A DNA stretch of 64,000 nt, taken from assembly GCA_041395725.1 (NCBI GenBank), contig JAWKZW010000001.1:3478501-3542500 (forward strand), read 5' to 3'. This DNA comes from Gammaproteobacteria bacterium (GTDB lineage Bacteria; Pseudomonadota; Gammaproteobacteria; Pseudomonadales; Pseudohongiellaceae). How positions within the stretch are numbered: the stretch's first letter is position 1; every line of letters starts with the position of its first letter. Below, one piece after another: positions 44,247-53,487 of the stretch. The position numbers were made by a program, and so were the translations under genes. The notes below the pieces were generated by a model, which was given only the letters and a program-made list of their open reading frames with translations, had not been told where the DNA came from and did no database searches.

Positions 44247-46178
44247 ATGCCACAGATTACATTACCAGACGGTAGCCGACGTGAATTCAACGAAGCGGTA
44301 ACCGTTGCTCAGATCGCCGAATCAATCGGCGCGGGCCTGGCGCGGGCGGCGCTGGCCGGACGGGTGGATGGAACACTTGTCGATACTTCGCACCTGGTGA
44401 CAGACGACGCCGAGGTGGCGATCATCACCGAGCGTGATGACGACGGCCTGGAGGTGCTGCGACATTCCTGTGCCCATTTAATGGCCCAGGCGGTGCAGCG
44501 GCTTTTTCCTGAAGCTCAGGTAACCATCGGGCCTGTCATTGAAGACGGGTTTTTCTATGATTTTGCCTATGAGCGCCCCTTTACACCGGAAGACCTGGCG
44601 GCAATCGAAAAAACCATGCAGGAAATCGTCAGGGAAGATCTGCAGGTAGACCGGTCGGAAATGAGCCGTGACGAGGCGGTCGGGATGTTCAGGAAGATGG
44701 GTGAGGACTACAAGGTAGAAATCATCGAATCGATCCCTGGTGACGAAAAGCTGTCCTTTTATAGGCAGGGGGAGTTTCTGGATCTTTGTCGCGGGCCTCA
44801 TGTGCCCAGCACCGGTAAGTTCAAGGCCTTCAAGCTGACTTCGGTGGCAGGCGCCTACTGGCGCGGCGATTCCGGCAACGAGATGTTGCAGCGCATTTAT
44901 GGCACCGCGTGGGGTTCCAAGAAGGATCTGGAGCTCTATCTGCAGCGCCTCGAAGAGGCCGAAAAACGGGATCACCGAAAGCTCGGTAAACAGCTAGGGC
45001 TGTTTCACTTCCAGGAAGAGGCGCCAGGCATGGCGTTCTGGCATCCCCGCGGCTGGACCGTTTACCAGGTTATCCAGAACTACATGAAGCAGGTTCAGGA
45101 TGCCAACAATTACCAGGAAATCAGAACCCCGCAGCTGGTGGATTTCAGCCTGTGGGAAAAATCCGGCCATGCCTCAAAGTTTGCCGAGGAGATGTTCACG
45201 GTAGAATCTGACAGCCGGATGTATGCAATCAAGCCCATGAACTGCCCCTGTCACATTCAAGTGTTTAACCAGGGCCTCAAGAGCTACCGGGATCTGCCTC
45301 TCAGGCTGGCGGAGTTCGGTTCCTGCCACCGCTATGAGCCATCTGGCAGCATGCATGGGCTGATGCGGGTGCGCAGCTTCGTGCAGGACGACGGGCATAT
45401 TTTCTGTACGGAAGGGCAGATCCAGCAGGAAGTGTCTGATTTCATGGGTCTGCTATTCGAGGTGTACAGGGATTTCGGCTTCGACGACGTGATTCTGCGT
45501 CTTTCCACGCGACCGGAAAAGCGAGTCGGATCTGATGAATTGTGGGACCGGGCGGAAGAGTCCCTGAAGCAGGCGCTGAACAAAACTGGCCTGCCCTGGG
45601 AGCTTACGCCGGGAGAGGGTGCTTTTTACGGTCCTAAGATCGAGTATTCCCTGAAAGACTGCATGGGACGTGTTCAGCAATGTGGCACCATACAGGTGGA
45701 TTTCTTCCTGCCGGAGCGTCTCGGCGCTCAGTTCGTGGCAGAAGACGGCAGCCGACAGGTGCCGGTGATGCTGCACCGTGCGATCCTTGGTTCTTTTGAA
45801 CGATTTATCGGCGTGTTGATCGAACATTATGCCGGCGCCATGCCTACCTGGCTGGCACCGGAGCAGGTGGTGGTCATGAATATTACCGACAGGCAGGCCG
45901 CTTATTGCGAGGAAGTCAAAGAATCCTTGAAAAATAAAGGGTTTAGAGTCATTTCGGACTTGAGAAATGAAAAGATCGGCTTTAAAATCCGCGAGCACAC
46001 GTTACAGAAGATTCCCTACCTGGTTGTTATTGGCGATAAAGAGGTTGAAGCCAGAACACTGGCGATTCGAACCAGATCGGGCGAAGACCTTGGCGTAATG
46101 AGCCTTGAGGCATTCAGTGAACAGCTGGAAGCCGATGTCGCCCGATACGGGCGGAATGAAACGAAAACAGAAAGCTGA
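44247..46178 (+). CDS. thrS: threonine--tRNA ligase
   Basis: Class II synthetase, 643 residues, full length. An N-terminal TGS domain (ITLPDGSRREF) is followed by the editing domain with its HxxxH (RHSCAHLMAQAV) and CRGPHVPSTGK, then the catalytic core with motif 2 (SCHRYEPSGSMHGLMRVRSF, QDDGHIFC) and motif 3 (HRAILGSFERFIGVLIEH). The zinc Cys is in MNCPCHIQVF. The anticodon-binding domain ends the protein. It leads the thrS-infC-rpmI-rplT-pheST-ihfA operon, an order conserved across gammaproteobacteria. Confidence 0.97.
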   Translation: MPQITLPDGSRREFNEAVTVAQIAESIGAGLARAALAGRVDGTLVDTSHLVTDDAEVAIITERDDDGLEVLRHSCAHLMAQAVQRLFPEAQVTIGPVIEDGFFYDFAYERPFTPEDLAAIEKTMQEIVREDLQVDRSEMSRDEAVGMFRKMGEDYKVEIIESIPGDEKLSFYRQGEFLDLCRGPHVPSTGKFKAFKLTSVAGAYWRGDSGNEMLQRIYGTAWGSKKDLELYLQRLEEAEKRDHRKLGKQLGLFHFQEEAPGMAFWHPRGWTVYQVIQNYMKQVQDANNYQEIRTPQLVDFSLWEKSGHASKFAEEMFTVESDSRMYAIKPMNCPCHIQVFNQGLKSYRDLPLRLAEFGSCHRYEPSGSMHGLMRVRSFVQDDGHIFCTEGQIQQEVSDFMGLLFEVYRDFGFDDVILRLSTRPEKRVGSDELWDRAEESLKQALNKTGLPWELTPGEGAFYGPKIEYSLKDCMGRVQQCGTIQVDFFLPERLGAQFVAEDGSRQVPVMLHRAILGSFERFIGVLIEHYAGAMPTWLAPEQVVVMNITDRQAAYCEEVKESLKNKGFRVISDLRNEKIGFKIREHTLQKIPYLVVIGDKEVEARTLAIRTRSGEDLGVMSLEAFSEQLEADVARYGRNETKTES

Positions 46179-46246
46179 CAGTTCAGCTCGAGATGACAAC
46201 CAGAAATGGGGTCAGTATCGAGGCTATTTTTAACTAGAAGAGGAGA

Positions 46247-46276
46247 ATGAGCGCTCGCGCCGGTTATGAGAGGTAG
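46247..46276 (+). CDS. possible nine-codon leader ORF overlapping infC start
   Basis: AAGAGGAGA immediately precedes ATG at 46247, the only well-placed ribosome-binding site before infC. The ORF reads MSARAGYER and stops with TAG at 46274-46276, ten bases inside infC, in a different frame. infC itself has no Shine-Dalgarno at its ATG (46266). Ribosomes ending the leader could re-initiate on infC, which would make its translation coupled. This is an inference from spacing only. Confidence 0.35.
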   Translation: MSARAGYER

Positions 46277-46793
46277 TTCCAAAAAGCCCGTTATCAATGA
46301 ACACATTGAGGCCGATCAGGTTCGTCTGATCGCGGCTGACGGCGAGCAATTAGGTATTGTTTCCATTGAGGAAGCAAGAGAAGCTTCGACTGAGGCAAAA
46401 CTGGATCTGGTGTTAATCTCGCCAGAGGCTGAACCGCCAGTCTGCAAGATAATGGATTACGGGAAGTACCTGTTTGACATCAAGAAGCAGAAAGCAGCGA
46501 ACAAAAAGAAGCAGCGCAGAATTCATGTAAAGGAAATCAAGTTTCGCCCAGGGACGGAAGAAGGGGATTATCAGGTAAAACTACGCAACCTGATACGTTT
46601 CCTTGAAGATGGGGACAAGGCCAAGGTATCACTTCGATTCCGCGGTCGGGAAATGGCCCATCAACATCTTGGCCAGGAGCTGGTCGACCGGATCAAAGAG
46701 GATCTGGCCGAGTACGGCACTGTGGAGCAGGAGCCCAAGATGGAAGGCCGGCAGATAGTCATGGTACTGACGCCGGTTAAAAAGAAGGGCTGA
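46266..46793 (+). CDS. infC: translation initiation factor IF-3
   Basis: 175 residues. The N-terminal domain starts PVINEHIEADQVRLIAADGE, the linker is lysine-rich (FDIKKQKAANKKKQRR), and the C-terminal domain has KEIKFRPGTEEGDYQVKLRN and VSLRFRGREMAHQHLG. IF-3 checks start-codon pairing and prevents subunit joining. In many gammaproteobacteria infC uses AUU for autoregulation; here the frame is closed by TGA at 46248 and contains no AUU before the ATG at 46266, so ATG is used. An overlapping leader ORF with a strong ribosome-binding site precedes it. Confidence 0.95.
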   Translation: MRGSSKKPVINEHIEADQVRLIAADGEQLGIVSIEEAREASTEAKLDLVLISPEAEPPVCKIMDYGKYLFDIKKQKAANKKKQRRIHVKEIKFRPGTEEGDYQVKLRNLIRFLEDGDKAKVSLRFRGREMAHQHLGQELVDRIKEDLAEYGTVEQEPKMEGRQIVMVLTPVKKKG

Positions 46794-46916
46794 TCAGCTA
46801 GCTAATCCCTCACCGGAATCTAGTCATTAAGCGGCTTTGTCCCGCTGACAGCCTGTTTATGTCAATCAAAAGTGATCCGTGCACAGGGCCGGCTTCACAA
46901 ATGCGGAGTATTGAAA

Positions 46917-47111
46917 ATGAGTAAGTTGAAAACTCACAGTGGCGCGTCGAAACGGTTTAAAAAGACCGGCTCGGGCTACAAGCGTAAAAGCGCCTACAAG
47001 AGTCACATCCTCACTAAGATGACCACCAAGCGAAAGCGCCAGCTGCGCGGTACTTCAGCGGTTCATCCGTCTGACGTCCCGGCTGTAAAGCGCATGCTGC
47101 GTGACGCCTAA
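46917..47111 (+). CDS. rpmI: 50S ribosomal protein L35
   Basis: 64-residue, strongly basic ribosomal protein: MSKLKTHSGASKRFKKTGSG, then HILTKMTTKRKRQLRG and the terminal VPAVKRMLRDA, all family hallmarks. The true start is ATG 46917; the longer GTG frame from 46872 adds residues foreign to the family. Lies between infC and rplT; in E. coli L20 represses this segment of the operon. Confidence 0.96.
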   Translation: MSKLKTHSGASKRFKKTGSGYKRKSAYKSHILTKMTTKRKRQLRGTSAVHPSDVPAVKRMLRDA

Positions 47112-47138
47112 TCAACAATTTCTTAAGAGGATTAAATC

Positions 47139-47498
47139 ATGGCTCGAGTAAAGCGAGGCGTTGTCGCCAATCGCCGTCATAAAAAAGTATTAAAGCAGGC
47201 CAAGGGTTATTACGGAGCCCGTAGCCGCATTTTTCGCGTCGCGAATCAGGCGGTCACCAAGGCTGGCCAGTATGCCTATCGGGATCGCCGGGCTAAGAAG
47301 CGGGTTTTTCGCGCGCTCTGGATCACCCGGATCAATGCCCAGGCCCGTGAGAACGGCATTTCCTACAGCCAGCTGATTGCTGGTCTGAAGAAAGCCAACA
47401 TCGATATAGACCGACGGGTACTGGCTGATCTGGCGGTACATGACAAGGCAGCATTCGCTGCGGTAGTGGATCAGGCCAGGGCCAGTCTTACCGCCTGA
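47139..47498 (+). CDS. rplT: 50S ribosomal protein L20
   Basis: 119 residues, basic: MARVKRGVVANRRHKKVLKQ, KGYYGARSRIFRVANQAV, AYRDRRAKKRVFRALWITRI. It binds 23S rRNA early in 50S assembly and in E. coli autoregulates rpmI-rplT. AAGAGG precedes the ATG. Only 25 bases separate it from pheS, so the pheM-type attenuator found in E. coli before pheS is absent. Confidence 0.97.
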   Translation: MARVKRGVVANRRHKKVLKQAKGYYGARSRIFRVANQAVTKAGQYAYRDRRAKKRVFRALWITRINAQARENGISYSQLIAGLKKANIDIDRRVLADLAVHDKAAFAAVVDQARASLTA

Positions 47499-47523
47499 TC
47501 TGCCTGATAAGCAGGTCATTTGT

Positions 47524-48540
47524 ATGGCTGATACCAGCTCACTCCTGACGGAAGCCCTTCAGGCAATCAAAGCCTCCGGTGACGAAAAGACACTGGAGGC
47601 TTTGCGTGTGCAATACCTGGGGAAAAAGGGCAGTCTGACAGCATTACTCAAGACCCTCGGCCAATTGCCTGCTGAAGAGCGGCCTGCCGCCGGGGAGAGC
47701 ATCAACAGGGCCAAGCGAGAAGTCCAGGATACCATCGAGGCACGCAAGCAGGAGCTTGCTTCCTCGCTGTTAGAGGCGCAGCTGGCTGGCGAAAAAGTTG
47801 ATGTTACACTACCCGGGCGCAGACAGTCTCAGGGCGGCCTGCACCCCGTCACCATGACTATCGATCGAATCACCGCCATCTTTGAGTCGGCGGGCTACGA
47901 TGTCGCCGAGGGGCCCGAGATTGAGGATGATTACCACAATTTCGAGGCACTGAATATCCCCAGTCACCACCCGGCGCGTGCCATGCACGATACCTTTTAT
48001 ATTAGACCTGGCACGGTTTTGCGAACGCACACATCGCCAGTTCAGGTGCACGTCATGGAGAGTGGCAAGCCGCCATTCCGCATGATCTGTCCAGGCAGGG
48101 TATACCGCTGTGATTCGGATTTGACTCATACGCCCATGTTTCACCAGGTGGAAGGTTTGCTGATTGACGAGAAAGTCAGTTTTACTGACCTGAAGGGTAC
48201 GGTAGTGGAGTTTCTTCGGGCCTTTTTCGAAGCCGATATGGACGTGCGCTTTCGCCCCTCCTACTTCCCATTCACGGAGCCCTCTGCGGAGGTCGACATG
48301 GGTTGTGTGAGCTGCGGGCAGCAGGGCTGTAGAATCTGCAGTCACACCGGCTGGCTGGAAGTGATGGGCTGTGGGATGGTGCACCCCAAAGTATTGGAAA
48401 TGTCGGGCATAGACACAGAGAAATACAACGGATTCGCTTTCGGTATGGGGGTCGAACGCCTGGCCATGCTACGCTACGGTGTGGGTGACCTGCGCACATT
48501 TTTCGAAAACGACCTGCGTTTTCTGAAGCAGTTCAGATAG
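47524..48540 (+). CDS. pheS: phenylalanine--tRNA ligase subunit alpha
   Basis: 338 residues. An N-terminal coiled coil (LEALRVQYLGKKGSLTALLK) precedes the class II core: motif 1 GPEIEDDYHNFEALNIPSHH, ARAMHDTFYI, motif 2 RVYRCDSDLTHTPMFHQVEG, FRPSYFPFTEPSAEVDM, and motif 3 FAFGMGVERLAMLRYG. A Cys-rich stretch (CVSCGQQGCRICSHTGWLE) is typical of the alpha subunit. Functions with PheT, which begins 12 bases after its stop. Confidence 0.97.
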   Translation: MADTSSLLTEALQAIKASGDEKTLEALRVQYLGKKGSLTALLKTLGQLPAEERPAAGESINRAKREVQDTIEARKQELASSLLEAQLAGEKVDVTLPGRRQSQGGLHPVTMTIDRITAIFESAGYDVAEGPEIEDDYHNFEALNIPSHHPARAMHDTFYIRPGTVLRTHTSPVQVHVMESGKPPFRMICPGRVYRCDSDLTHTPMFHQVEGLLIDEKVSFTDLKGTVVEFLRAFFEADMDVRFRPSYFPFTEPSAEVDMGCVSCGQQGCRICSHTGWLEVMGCGMVHPKVLEMSGIDTEKYNGFAFGMGVERLAMLRYGVGDLRTFFENDLRFLKQFR

Positions 48541-48551
48541 GGTAGCTGGCA

Positions 48552-50942
48552 ATGATATTCAGCGAACAATGGGTGCGTGAGTGGGTCAATCCGCCGGTCG
48601 ATACCGACGAACTGGTCGAGCAGTTGACCATGGCCGGGCTGGAAGTGGATCGTATAAATCCCGTGGCCAATCAGTTCAGCGGAATTGTGGTCGGTGAGGT
48701 GCTGTCTGTCGAACAGCATCCCGATGCGGACAAACTCAGAATTTGTCGGGTCAGAGACGGCGCAGGCGAGTCGCAGGTGGTTTGTGGCGCGCCTAACGTA
48801 CGGGAGGGCATGAAAGCACCCTTTGCCCGGCTGGATGCGCGCATAATAGCGCAGGAATCTGACAAGCCCTTCGTGATCAAGCGGGCAAAATTGCGTGGCG
48901 TGGACTCAAATGGGATGTTGTGTTCGGCTGAAGAGCTTGGGCTGGCAGAGTCGTCAGACGGGCTGCTGGAATTGCCGGCCGATGCGCCGGTTGGAACGGA
49001 CTTTCGCGAATATCTGCGGCTCGACGACAATAGTATTGAGTTGGACCTGACCCCTAATCGAGGGGATTGCCTGAGCATTGCTGGACTGGCGCGAGAGATC
49101 GGTGTGCTGAACGAGGCGGAAGTTTGCGTGCCCGAGTTCAACCCGGTTTCAGCCTCCCATCAGGATTCCTTCCCGGTCTCGATTACCGCCGTGGATGCCT
49201 GTCCGCGTTATCTTGGTCGGGTAATTCGGGGTATCAATCCCAGTGCGACTTCACCGCTGTGGTTGCAGGAAAGATTGCGGCGCAGTGGGTTGCGCAGCAT
49301 TGATCCAGTGGTCGATGTAACTAATTATGTGCTGCTTGAACTGGGCCAGCCCATGCACGCATTCGACCTGAGCAAGCTGCAAGGTGGCATCGATGTCAGG
49401 CTGGCGGCCGAGGGCGAAAAAATTACTTTGCTCGATGGTAAAGAGGTCACGCTGAAGCCGGATACACTGGTCATCGCCGATCAGGCAGGCGCGGTCGCCA
49501 TGGCTGGTATTATGGGGGGGCTGAGTTCGGCAGTCAGTGAGCAGACCCGGGATGTTTTTCTCGAGTGCGCTTTTTTCTCACCTCTGGCTGTTGCAGGGAG
49601 AGCCCGTTCCTATGGGTTGCATACGGATGCCTCCCATCGCTACGAACGGGGTGTGGATTATGAACTGCAACAGCGGGCTACCGAAAGGGCAACCCAACTG
49701 TTGCTGGAAATTGTCGGCGGTGAGGCAGGGCCGGTAACCGAGACCCTGGGTAACCTGCCGGAGCCACGCCAGGTCAAGCTTGAATACGATGCCGTGCCAC
49801 GCTTTCTGGGTATAGAGATCAGCGAAGCGCGAATCCAGTCCATTCTTACCCGTCTCGGCCTGGGGATCAGGGCAGAGTCGGATCAGGTTCTTACGCTTGA
49901 CGTGCCGTCCTACCGGTTTGATATCGAGATTGAGGCTGATCTGATCGAGGAACTGGCCCGGGTTTACGGCTACAACAATATACCTCCCGGCAGAGGTCTG
50001 GGACGGCAGAGTCTGACTGGCCGCCGGGAAGGGCTTTTACCATTGAGCCGGATAAAGCAGCACCTGGTCAGTCTCGGTTACCAGGAAATCGTTACTTACA
50101 GTTTTATCGATCCCAGGATTGCTGAGCTGCTGGGCGGTGAAAATTGCAACCGGGTTCCGTTGCAGAACCCAATTTCTGCCGAGATGTCGGTGATGCGACC
50201 GAGCCTGCTACCGGGTCTGATAACCACCCTGAAATACAACGAGAACCGGCAGCAGGAGCGCCTGCGATTGTTTGAAACCGGCCAGGCGTTCGAGGCTAAG
50301 GGTGACGAATTCAGCCAGCCTGAGCGGATTGCGGGACTTATCAGTGGCAGGAGAATGCCAAACAACTGGAGTAATAACCCTGACCTGGTTGATCTGTATG
50401 ACATCAAGGGCGATGTAGAAACTTTGTTGTCGCTGACTCGATCAGAGCAGGAGTTCAGTTTTGTGCCCGGGAAGCACCCGGCCATGCACAGTGGGCAATG
50501 CGCGGAGCTGCGGCACAATGGCGGGTTAATTGGTCATGTCGGTGCCATTCATCCAGCAATAAAGCGGGAAATGGGGCTGAATAGTAACGTTTTCCTGTTT
50601 GAGTTGGAGCTCAAGGAGCTGGTCCGCAGGCTTATTCCGGCCGCTTCACCACTCTCCAGGTACCCGGAAGTGAGCCGAGATCTGGCAATTTTGGTCAATA
50701 ATGAGACTTCTGCCGCAGATATTCTCGCCTCAGTACGTGAAAATGCCGGTGATTTCCTCACAGACCTAAGATTATTCGATGTTTATCAAGGGGATGCAGT
50801 CGAAATCGGGCAAAAAAGTCTGGCTTTGGGCTTGACGTGGCAGCATCCTTCGCGCACTCTTAACGACGAAGAGGTCAACGAGATAATTGCTTGTTGTATC
50901 AAGGCTCTAGAAGATAAATTCGAAGCACGACTGAGAAACTAG
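48552..50942 (+). CDS. pheT: phenylalanine--tRNA ligase subunit beta
   Basis: 796 residues, bacterial type. The order is an N-terminal segment (FSEQWVREWVNPPVDTDELV), the tRNA-binding OB domain (VCGAPNVREG), the B3/B4 editing domain (IDPVVDVTNYVLLELGQPMH), B5 (VPSYRFDIEIEADLIEELAR), the catalytic-like module, and the FDX-ACB domain (SRYPEVSRDLAILVNNETSA) at the C-terminus. It supports charging of tRNA-Phe and editing of mischarged tyrosine. ihfA begins 14 bases after its stop. Confidence 0.97.
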   Translation: MIFSEQWVREWVNPPVDTDELVEQLTMAGLEVDRINPVANQFSGIVVGEVLSVEQHPDADKLRICRVRDGAGESQVVCGAPNVREGMKAPFARLDARIIAQESDKPFVIKRAKLRGVDSNGMLCSAEELGLAESSDGLLELPADAPVGTDFREYLRLDDNSIELDLTPNRGDCLSIAGLAREIGVLNEAEVCVPEFNPVSASHQDSFPVSITAVDACPRYLGRVIRGINPSATSPLWLQERLRRSGLRSIDPVVDVTNYVLLELGQPMHAFDLSKLQGGIDVRLAAEGEKITLLDGKEVTLKPDTLVIADQAGAVAMAGIMGGLSSAVSEQTRDVFLECAFFSPLAVAGRARSYGLHTDASHRYERGVDYELQQRATERATQLLLEIVGGEAGPVTETLGNLPEPRQVKLEYDAVPRFLGIEISEARIQSILTRLGLGIRAESDQVLTLDVPSYRFDIEIEADLIEELARVYGYNNIPPGRGLGRQSLTGRREGLLPLSRIKQHLVSLGYQEIVTYSFIDPRIAELLGGENCNRVPLQNPISAEMSVMRPSLLPGLITTLKYNENRQQERLRLFETGQAFEAKGDEFSQPERIAGLISGRRMPNNWSNNPDLVDLYDIKGDVETLLSLTRSEQEFSFVPGKHPAMHSGQCAELRHNGGLIGHVGAIHPAIKREMGLNSNVFLFELELKELVRRLIPAASPLSRYPEVSRDLAILVNNETSAADILASVRENAGDFLTDLRLFDVYQGDAVEIGQKSLALGLTWQHPSRTLNDEEVNEIIACCIKALEDKFEARLRN

Positions 50943-50956
50943 CTGGGTGGGTGTTT

Positions 50957-51265
50957 ATGGCGGAAGGTGCGCTGACAAAAGCCGAGATGGCAGAACGTTT
51001 GTTTGATGATCTGGGCTTGAACAAGAGAGAAGCCAAGGAACTGGTCGAGCAGTTTTTCGAAGAAATTCGTCTTTCGCTTGAGCACAACGAGCAGGTAAAG
51101 CTTTCCGGTTATGGGAATTTTGATTTACGGGACAAGAAGCAGCGTCCTGGTCGAAATCCTAAAACCGGGGAAGAAATTCCAATTCAGGCACGCCGAGTTG
51201 TGACCTTTCGTCCGGGCCAAAAGTTAAAGGCAAGGGTAGAGAAATATGCTGGAAGTAAAGAATAA
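50957..51265 (+). CDS. ihfA: integration host factor subunit alpha
   Basis: 102 residues, partner of IhfB. LTKAEMAERLFDDLGLNKRE, the VKLSGYGNFDLRDKKQRPGR signature and the DNA arm NPKTGEEIPIQARRVVTFRP are all present. The frame also opens with GTG at 50951, two codons earlier. It is encoded at the end of the pheST transcript, as in E. coli, and its last 20 bases overlap the following merR-type gene. Confidence 0.96.
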   Translation: MAEGALTKAEMAERLFDDLGLNKREAKELVEQFFEEIRLSLEHNEQVKLSGYGNFDLRDKKQRPGRNPKTGEEIPIQARRVVTFRPGQKLKARVEKYAGSKE

Positions 51266-51605
51266 CGATCAGTTACCCCCGATCCCGCCAAAACGGTATT
51301 TCACTATCGGCGAGGTGGGTGAGCTGTGTGACGTCAAGCCTCATGTGCTGCGTTACTGGGAGCAGGAGTTCCCTCAGCTCAAGCCGGTCAAGCGCCGGGG
51401 TAACAGACGTTACTATCAAAGACAGGACGTCATTCTTATCCGTCAGATCAAGTCGCTCCTCTATGAGGAAGGGTTCACCATTGGTGGGGCACGACAGAAA
51501 CTGACCGGAAAAGACAAGGACGAGGATTCCACCCGGCATGCCATCAACACCAGTGAGTTGAAGGTAGTCATCAAGGAACTGGAAAACCTGGTAGCCAGTC
51601 TCTAA
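51246..51605 (+). CDS. MerR family transcriptional regulator
   Basis: 119 residues. The winged helix-turn-helix is RYFTIGEVGELCDVKPHVLR, then YWEQEFPQLKPVKRRGNRRY and YQRQDVILIRQIKSLLYEEG, a classical MerR N-terminus. The dimerisation helix is at the C-terminus (SELKVVIKELENLVASL). No effector-binding domain is present. This small MerR type sits after ihfA in Pseudomonas and many relatives; its target is unknown. It overlaps ihfA by 20 bases. Confidence 0.93.
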   Translation: MLEVKNNDQLPPIPPKRYFTIGEVGELCDVKPHVLRYWEQEFPQLKPVKRRGNRRYYQRQDVILIRQIKSLLYEEGFTIGGARQKLTGKDKDEDSTRHAINTSELKVVIKELENLVASL

Positions 51606-51819
51606 CTGCGCCGGGCCAGACTGGTCGATTGCCCGGCGATCGGCCATTGAACCTCTTCTTATCTCAGATACTCTGTCATGTCCCGACTCAGGTCCTTGCT
51701 CCAGACCTGCAATTCCGCCTGTCTGGTCTAAGACAGCCAGGGGTGGAACGATTACTGTCTTTTACTTTACGTAAACGCCTTTTCTGATTCGCAGACTCTG
51801 GTACAATGCGCTCCTGCGT

Positions 51820-51896
51820 CGGGGCGTAGCGCAGTCTGGTAGCGCACTACACTGGGGGTGTAGTGGTCACAGGTTCAAATCCTGTCGTCCCGACCA
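51820..51896 (+). tRNA. tRNA-Pro (GGG)
   Basis: 77-base tRNA. Acceptor CGGGGCG pairs with CGTCCCG, the D-arm is GCGCAGTCTGGTAGCGC, the anticodon loop CTGGGGG has anticodon GGG, the T-arm is ACAGGTTCAAATCCTGT, and CCA is encoded at 51894-51896. A TACAAT -10 box lies at 51802-51807. Everything recognised after it for about 2 kb is decayed, fitting its use as an insertion site, but no second copy of its 3' end was found in the window. Confidence 0.96.
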
Positions 51897-52038
51897 ACTA
51901 AATCAATGGGTTATGAGAGAATCTCACATTGATGAAAGGCACAAAAATAAATATACAGCCTATTTACAGCACTTCAGACAAGATTCGAGATAAATCTTCT
52001 TCCTATAAGCACGTTCCAAGAATTGGCTTCTTCTGGCC

Positions 52039-52662
52039 ATGCTGCCCTTCCAACAAGTGTACGCCGGGCTGAGTACATACAAGCTTAGCGGTGAAAGTAT
52101 TGAAATCACCAAGAGCGGTATTACTTCAGTCGATGTGGGTGATTTTTCCTCAGCGGAGCTAACTATTATTAATGCTTCGTCAGATGTTAATCCCACCAAC
52201 TCTAGCTCAGGTGTTTAGAGAGTTAGCTGGCTTGGAGAAGTCAGTGTTGGTGCATCAACCGTAATACTTGATAACGCAAGTTACCCGCCAACTGGATTCC
52301 TGACAACTCGCCCGGGACGTACAACGGTGCCCCAATTGGAATTGTCTATGTCATTTCCTGAACAAATTCTTTTCGATGGCTTTCAGCTTAATACCTTCAA
52401 TTCCCATTTGTTCAATACAATCACGCCAGCGCTATCTGACGATACCCTTATGGGAGCTGCAGATTTTACGCTCAATGCACCGTTTACTAGTAGTTTATTC
52501 AGCAACCAATTCAGTTAAAGCGGACAAATTAACTCGAGGATTGATAGCTTCTCTGCCTATATGAGTATTCCAGAGCCGGGAACTCCAACGCTATTTGGTA
52601 TCGCCCGTGTAGCTCTGATTTATCAGCGAGTGGGTAAGCTTCACCCTAATGAGTTGAATTAG
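52039..52662 (+). pseudogene. PEP-CTERM protein gene with two in-frame stops
   Basis: A single frame from ATG 52039 to TAG 52660 reads through TAG at 52216 and TAA at 52516 without frame change. Pieces include YKLSGESIEITKSGITSVDV, SVGASTVILDNASYPPTGFL and FPEQILFDGFQLNTFNSHLF. It ends in a degraded PEP-CTERM signal: MSIPEPGTPTLFGIARVALI followed by YQRVGK. No signal peptide is visible at the front, so the 5' end may also be lost. Lower GC than its neighbours suggests acquired DNA. Confidence 0.65.
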
Positions 52663-52933
52663 TTTGCTCATGTGTCAACGTAGGAGCCTCATTCATGATG
52701 CTTTGAAGGTTTTCCGTAAGTTCATCGCCCTCCATAGCACCAACTAGCATTTCCCTTGGAATGAATCCGGATATAGCTCGCAGGGCTGCAAACACATTCT
52801 TCTCTATTTCCTGGGCGATTAAATCAGAAAGCGGTGTGCCCTTGTCTTCTGGCTGAAGGACTGCCCGCTTGAATGCGCCACGAATCATTGGGGCTATGTC
52901 ATGGCTGCCTTTCGGCCTACCTATTTTTGCCAT
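52646..52933 (-). CDS. hypothetical protein, possibly phage-derived
   Basis: A 95-residue protein starting MAKIGRPKGSHDIAPMIRGA, then FKRAVLQPEDKGTPLSDLIA. The GRPKGS opening followed by a helical segment on Ala/Arg-rich background resembles small phage-type DNA-packaging or regulatory proteins (terminase small-subunit-like), but no family can be named with confidence. The ATG is preceded by GGAGAC. Its 3' end overlaps the end of the PEP-CTERM pseudogene by 17 bases. It may be intact. Confidence 0.5.
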   Translation of the reverse strand: MAKIGRPKGSHDIAPMIRGAFKRAVLQPEDKGTPLSDLIAQEIEKNVFAALRAISGFIPREMLVGAMEGDELTENLQSIMNEAPTLTHEQTNSTH

Positions 52934-53211
52934 TTTTAGTCTCCTAACTCATTGAATTTGCATGCATCCATGTAATTGCAGCGCAGCTCTTTGTGGCGTA
53001 CACCCAGGCGTATAGATAGGCCCAACAATTAGGAATCGCTGCGCCCTTTCATAGAAGTTATCAAGGTTCTGAACCTCGGTATCACTCACTATCAGCCTTT
53101 AAATCCGCGGTCTAACCAGTTGACTATCACCACACGGAATTACTGTGTAAGTATGCAGTATGTTGAAAGGTTCCCGGGAATATTTTACTCAGGTGTAGCG
53201 GATCAAAAATA

Positions 53212-53487
53212 GACAAGTGCATAGTCCGCTCACACCCGGAAGATAAAATACCAGCCGAGCGCCACGCCGCCATGACCTGGGCCCAGCGTCTGAAACGGGT
53301 CTTCAACATCGAAATCGCAACCTGCGAACAGTGCCAGGGTCCGGTGAAGATAATTGTCTGCGTGGAAGACCCGGCGGTGATCCGGCAGATTCTGGAACAT
53401 TTGCGGAAGAAGGAGTCGGAAGATTCCCAGACGCAGCGTCCGCCCGAGCGCGCCCCGCCGCAGATCGGGTTGTTTGACGAAACCTGA
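53212..53487 (+). pseudogene. IS91-type transposase C-terminal fragment
   Basis: The frame is open from 53212 and reads KIPAERHAAMTWAQRLKRVF, NIEIATCEQCQGPVKIIVCV and EDPAVIRQILEHLRKK, ending PPQIGLFDET. This is the standard C-terminus of IS91-group transposases, with its Cys-x-x-Cys (CEQC). The N-terminal 300 or more residues are missing; a TAG at 53209 closes the frame. The fragment at 40430-40536 is the opposite end of a related transposase. Confidence 0.75.

Noticed and set aside
47499..47523. pheM-type attenuator before pheS
   Set aside because: Only 25 bases separate rplT and pheS, too few for a leader peptide and attenuator.
51820..51896. attachment-site duplication for an island at tRNA-Pro
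   Set aside because: No second copy of the tRNA 3' end was found by eye within the window, so att sites are not claimed.
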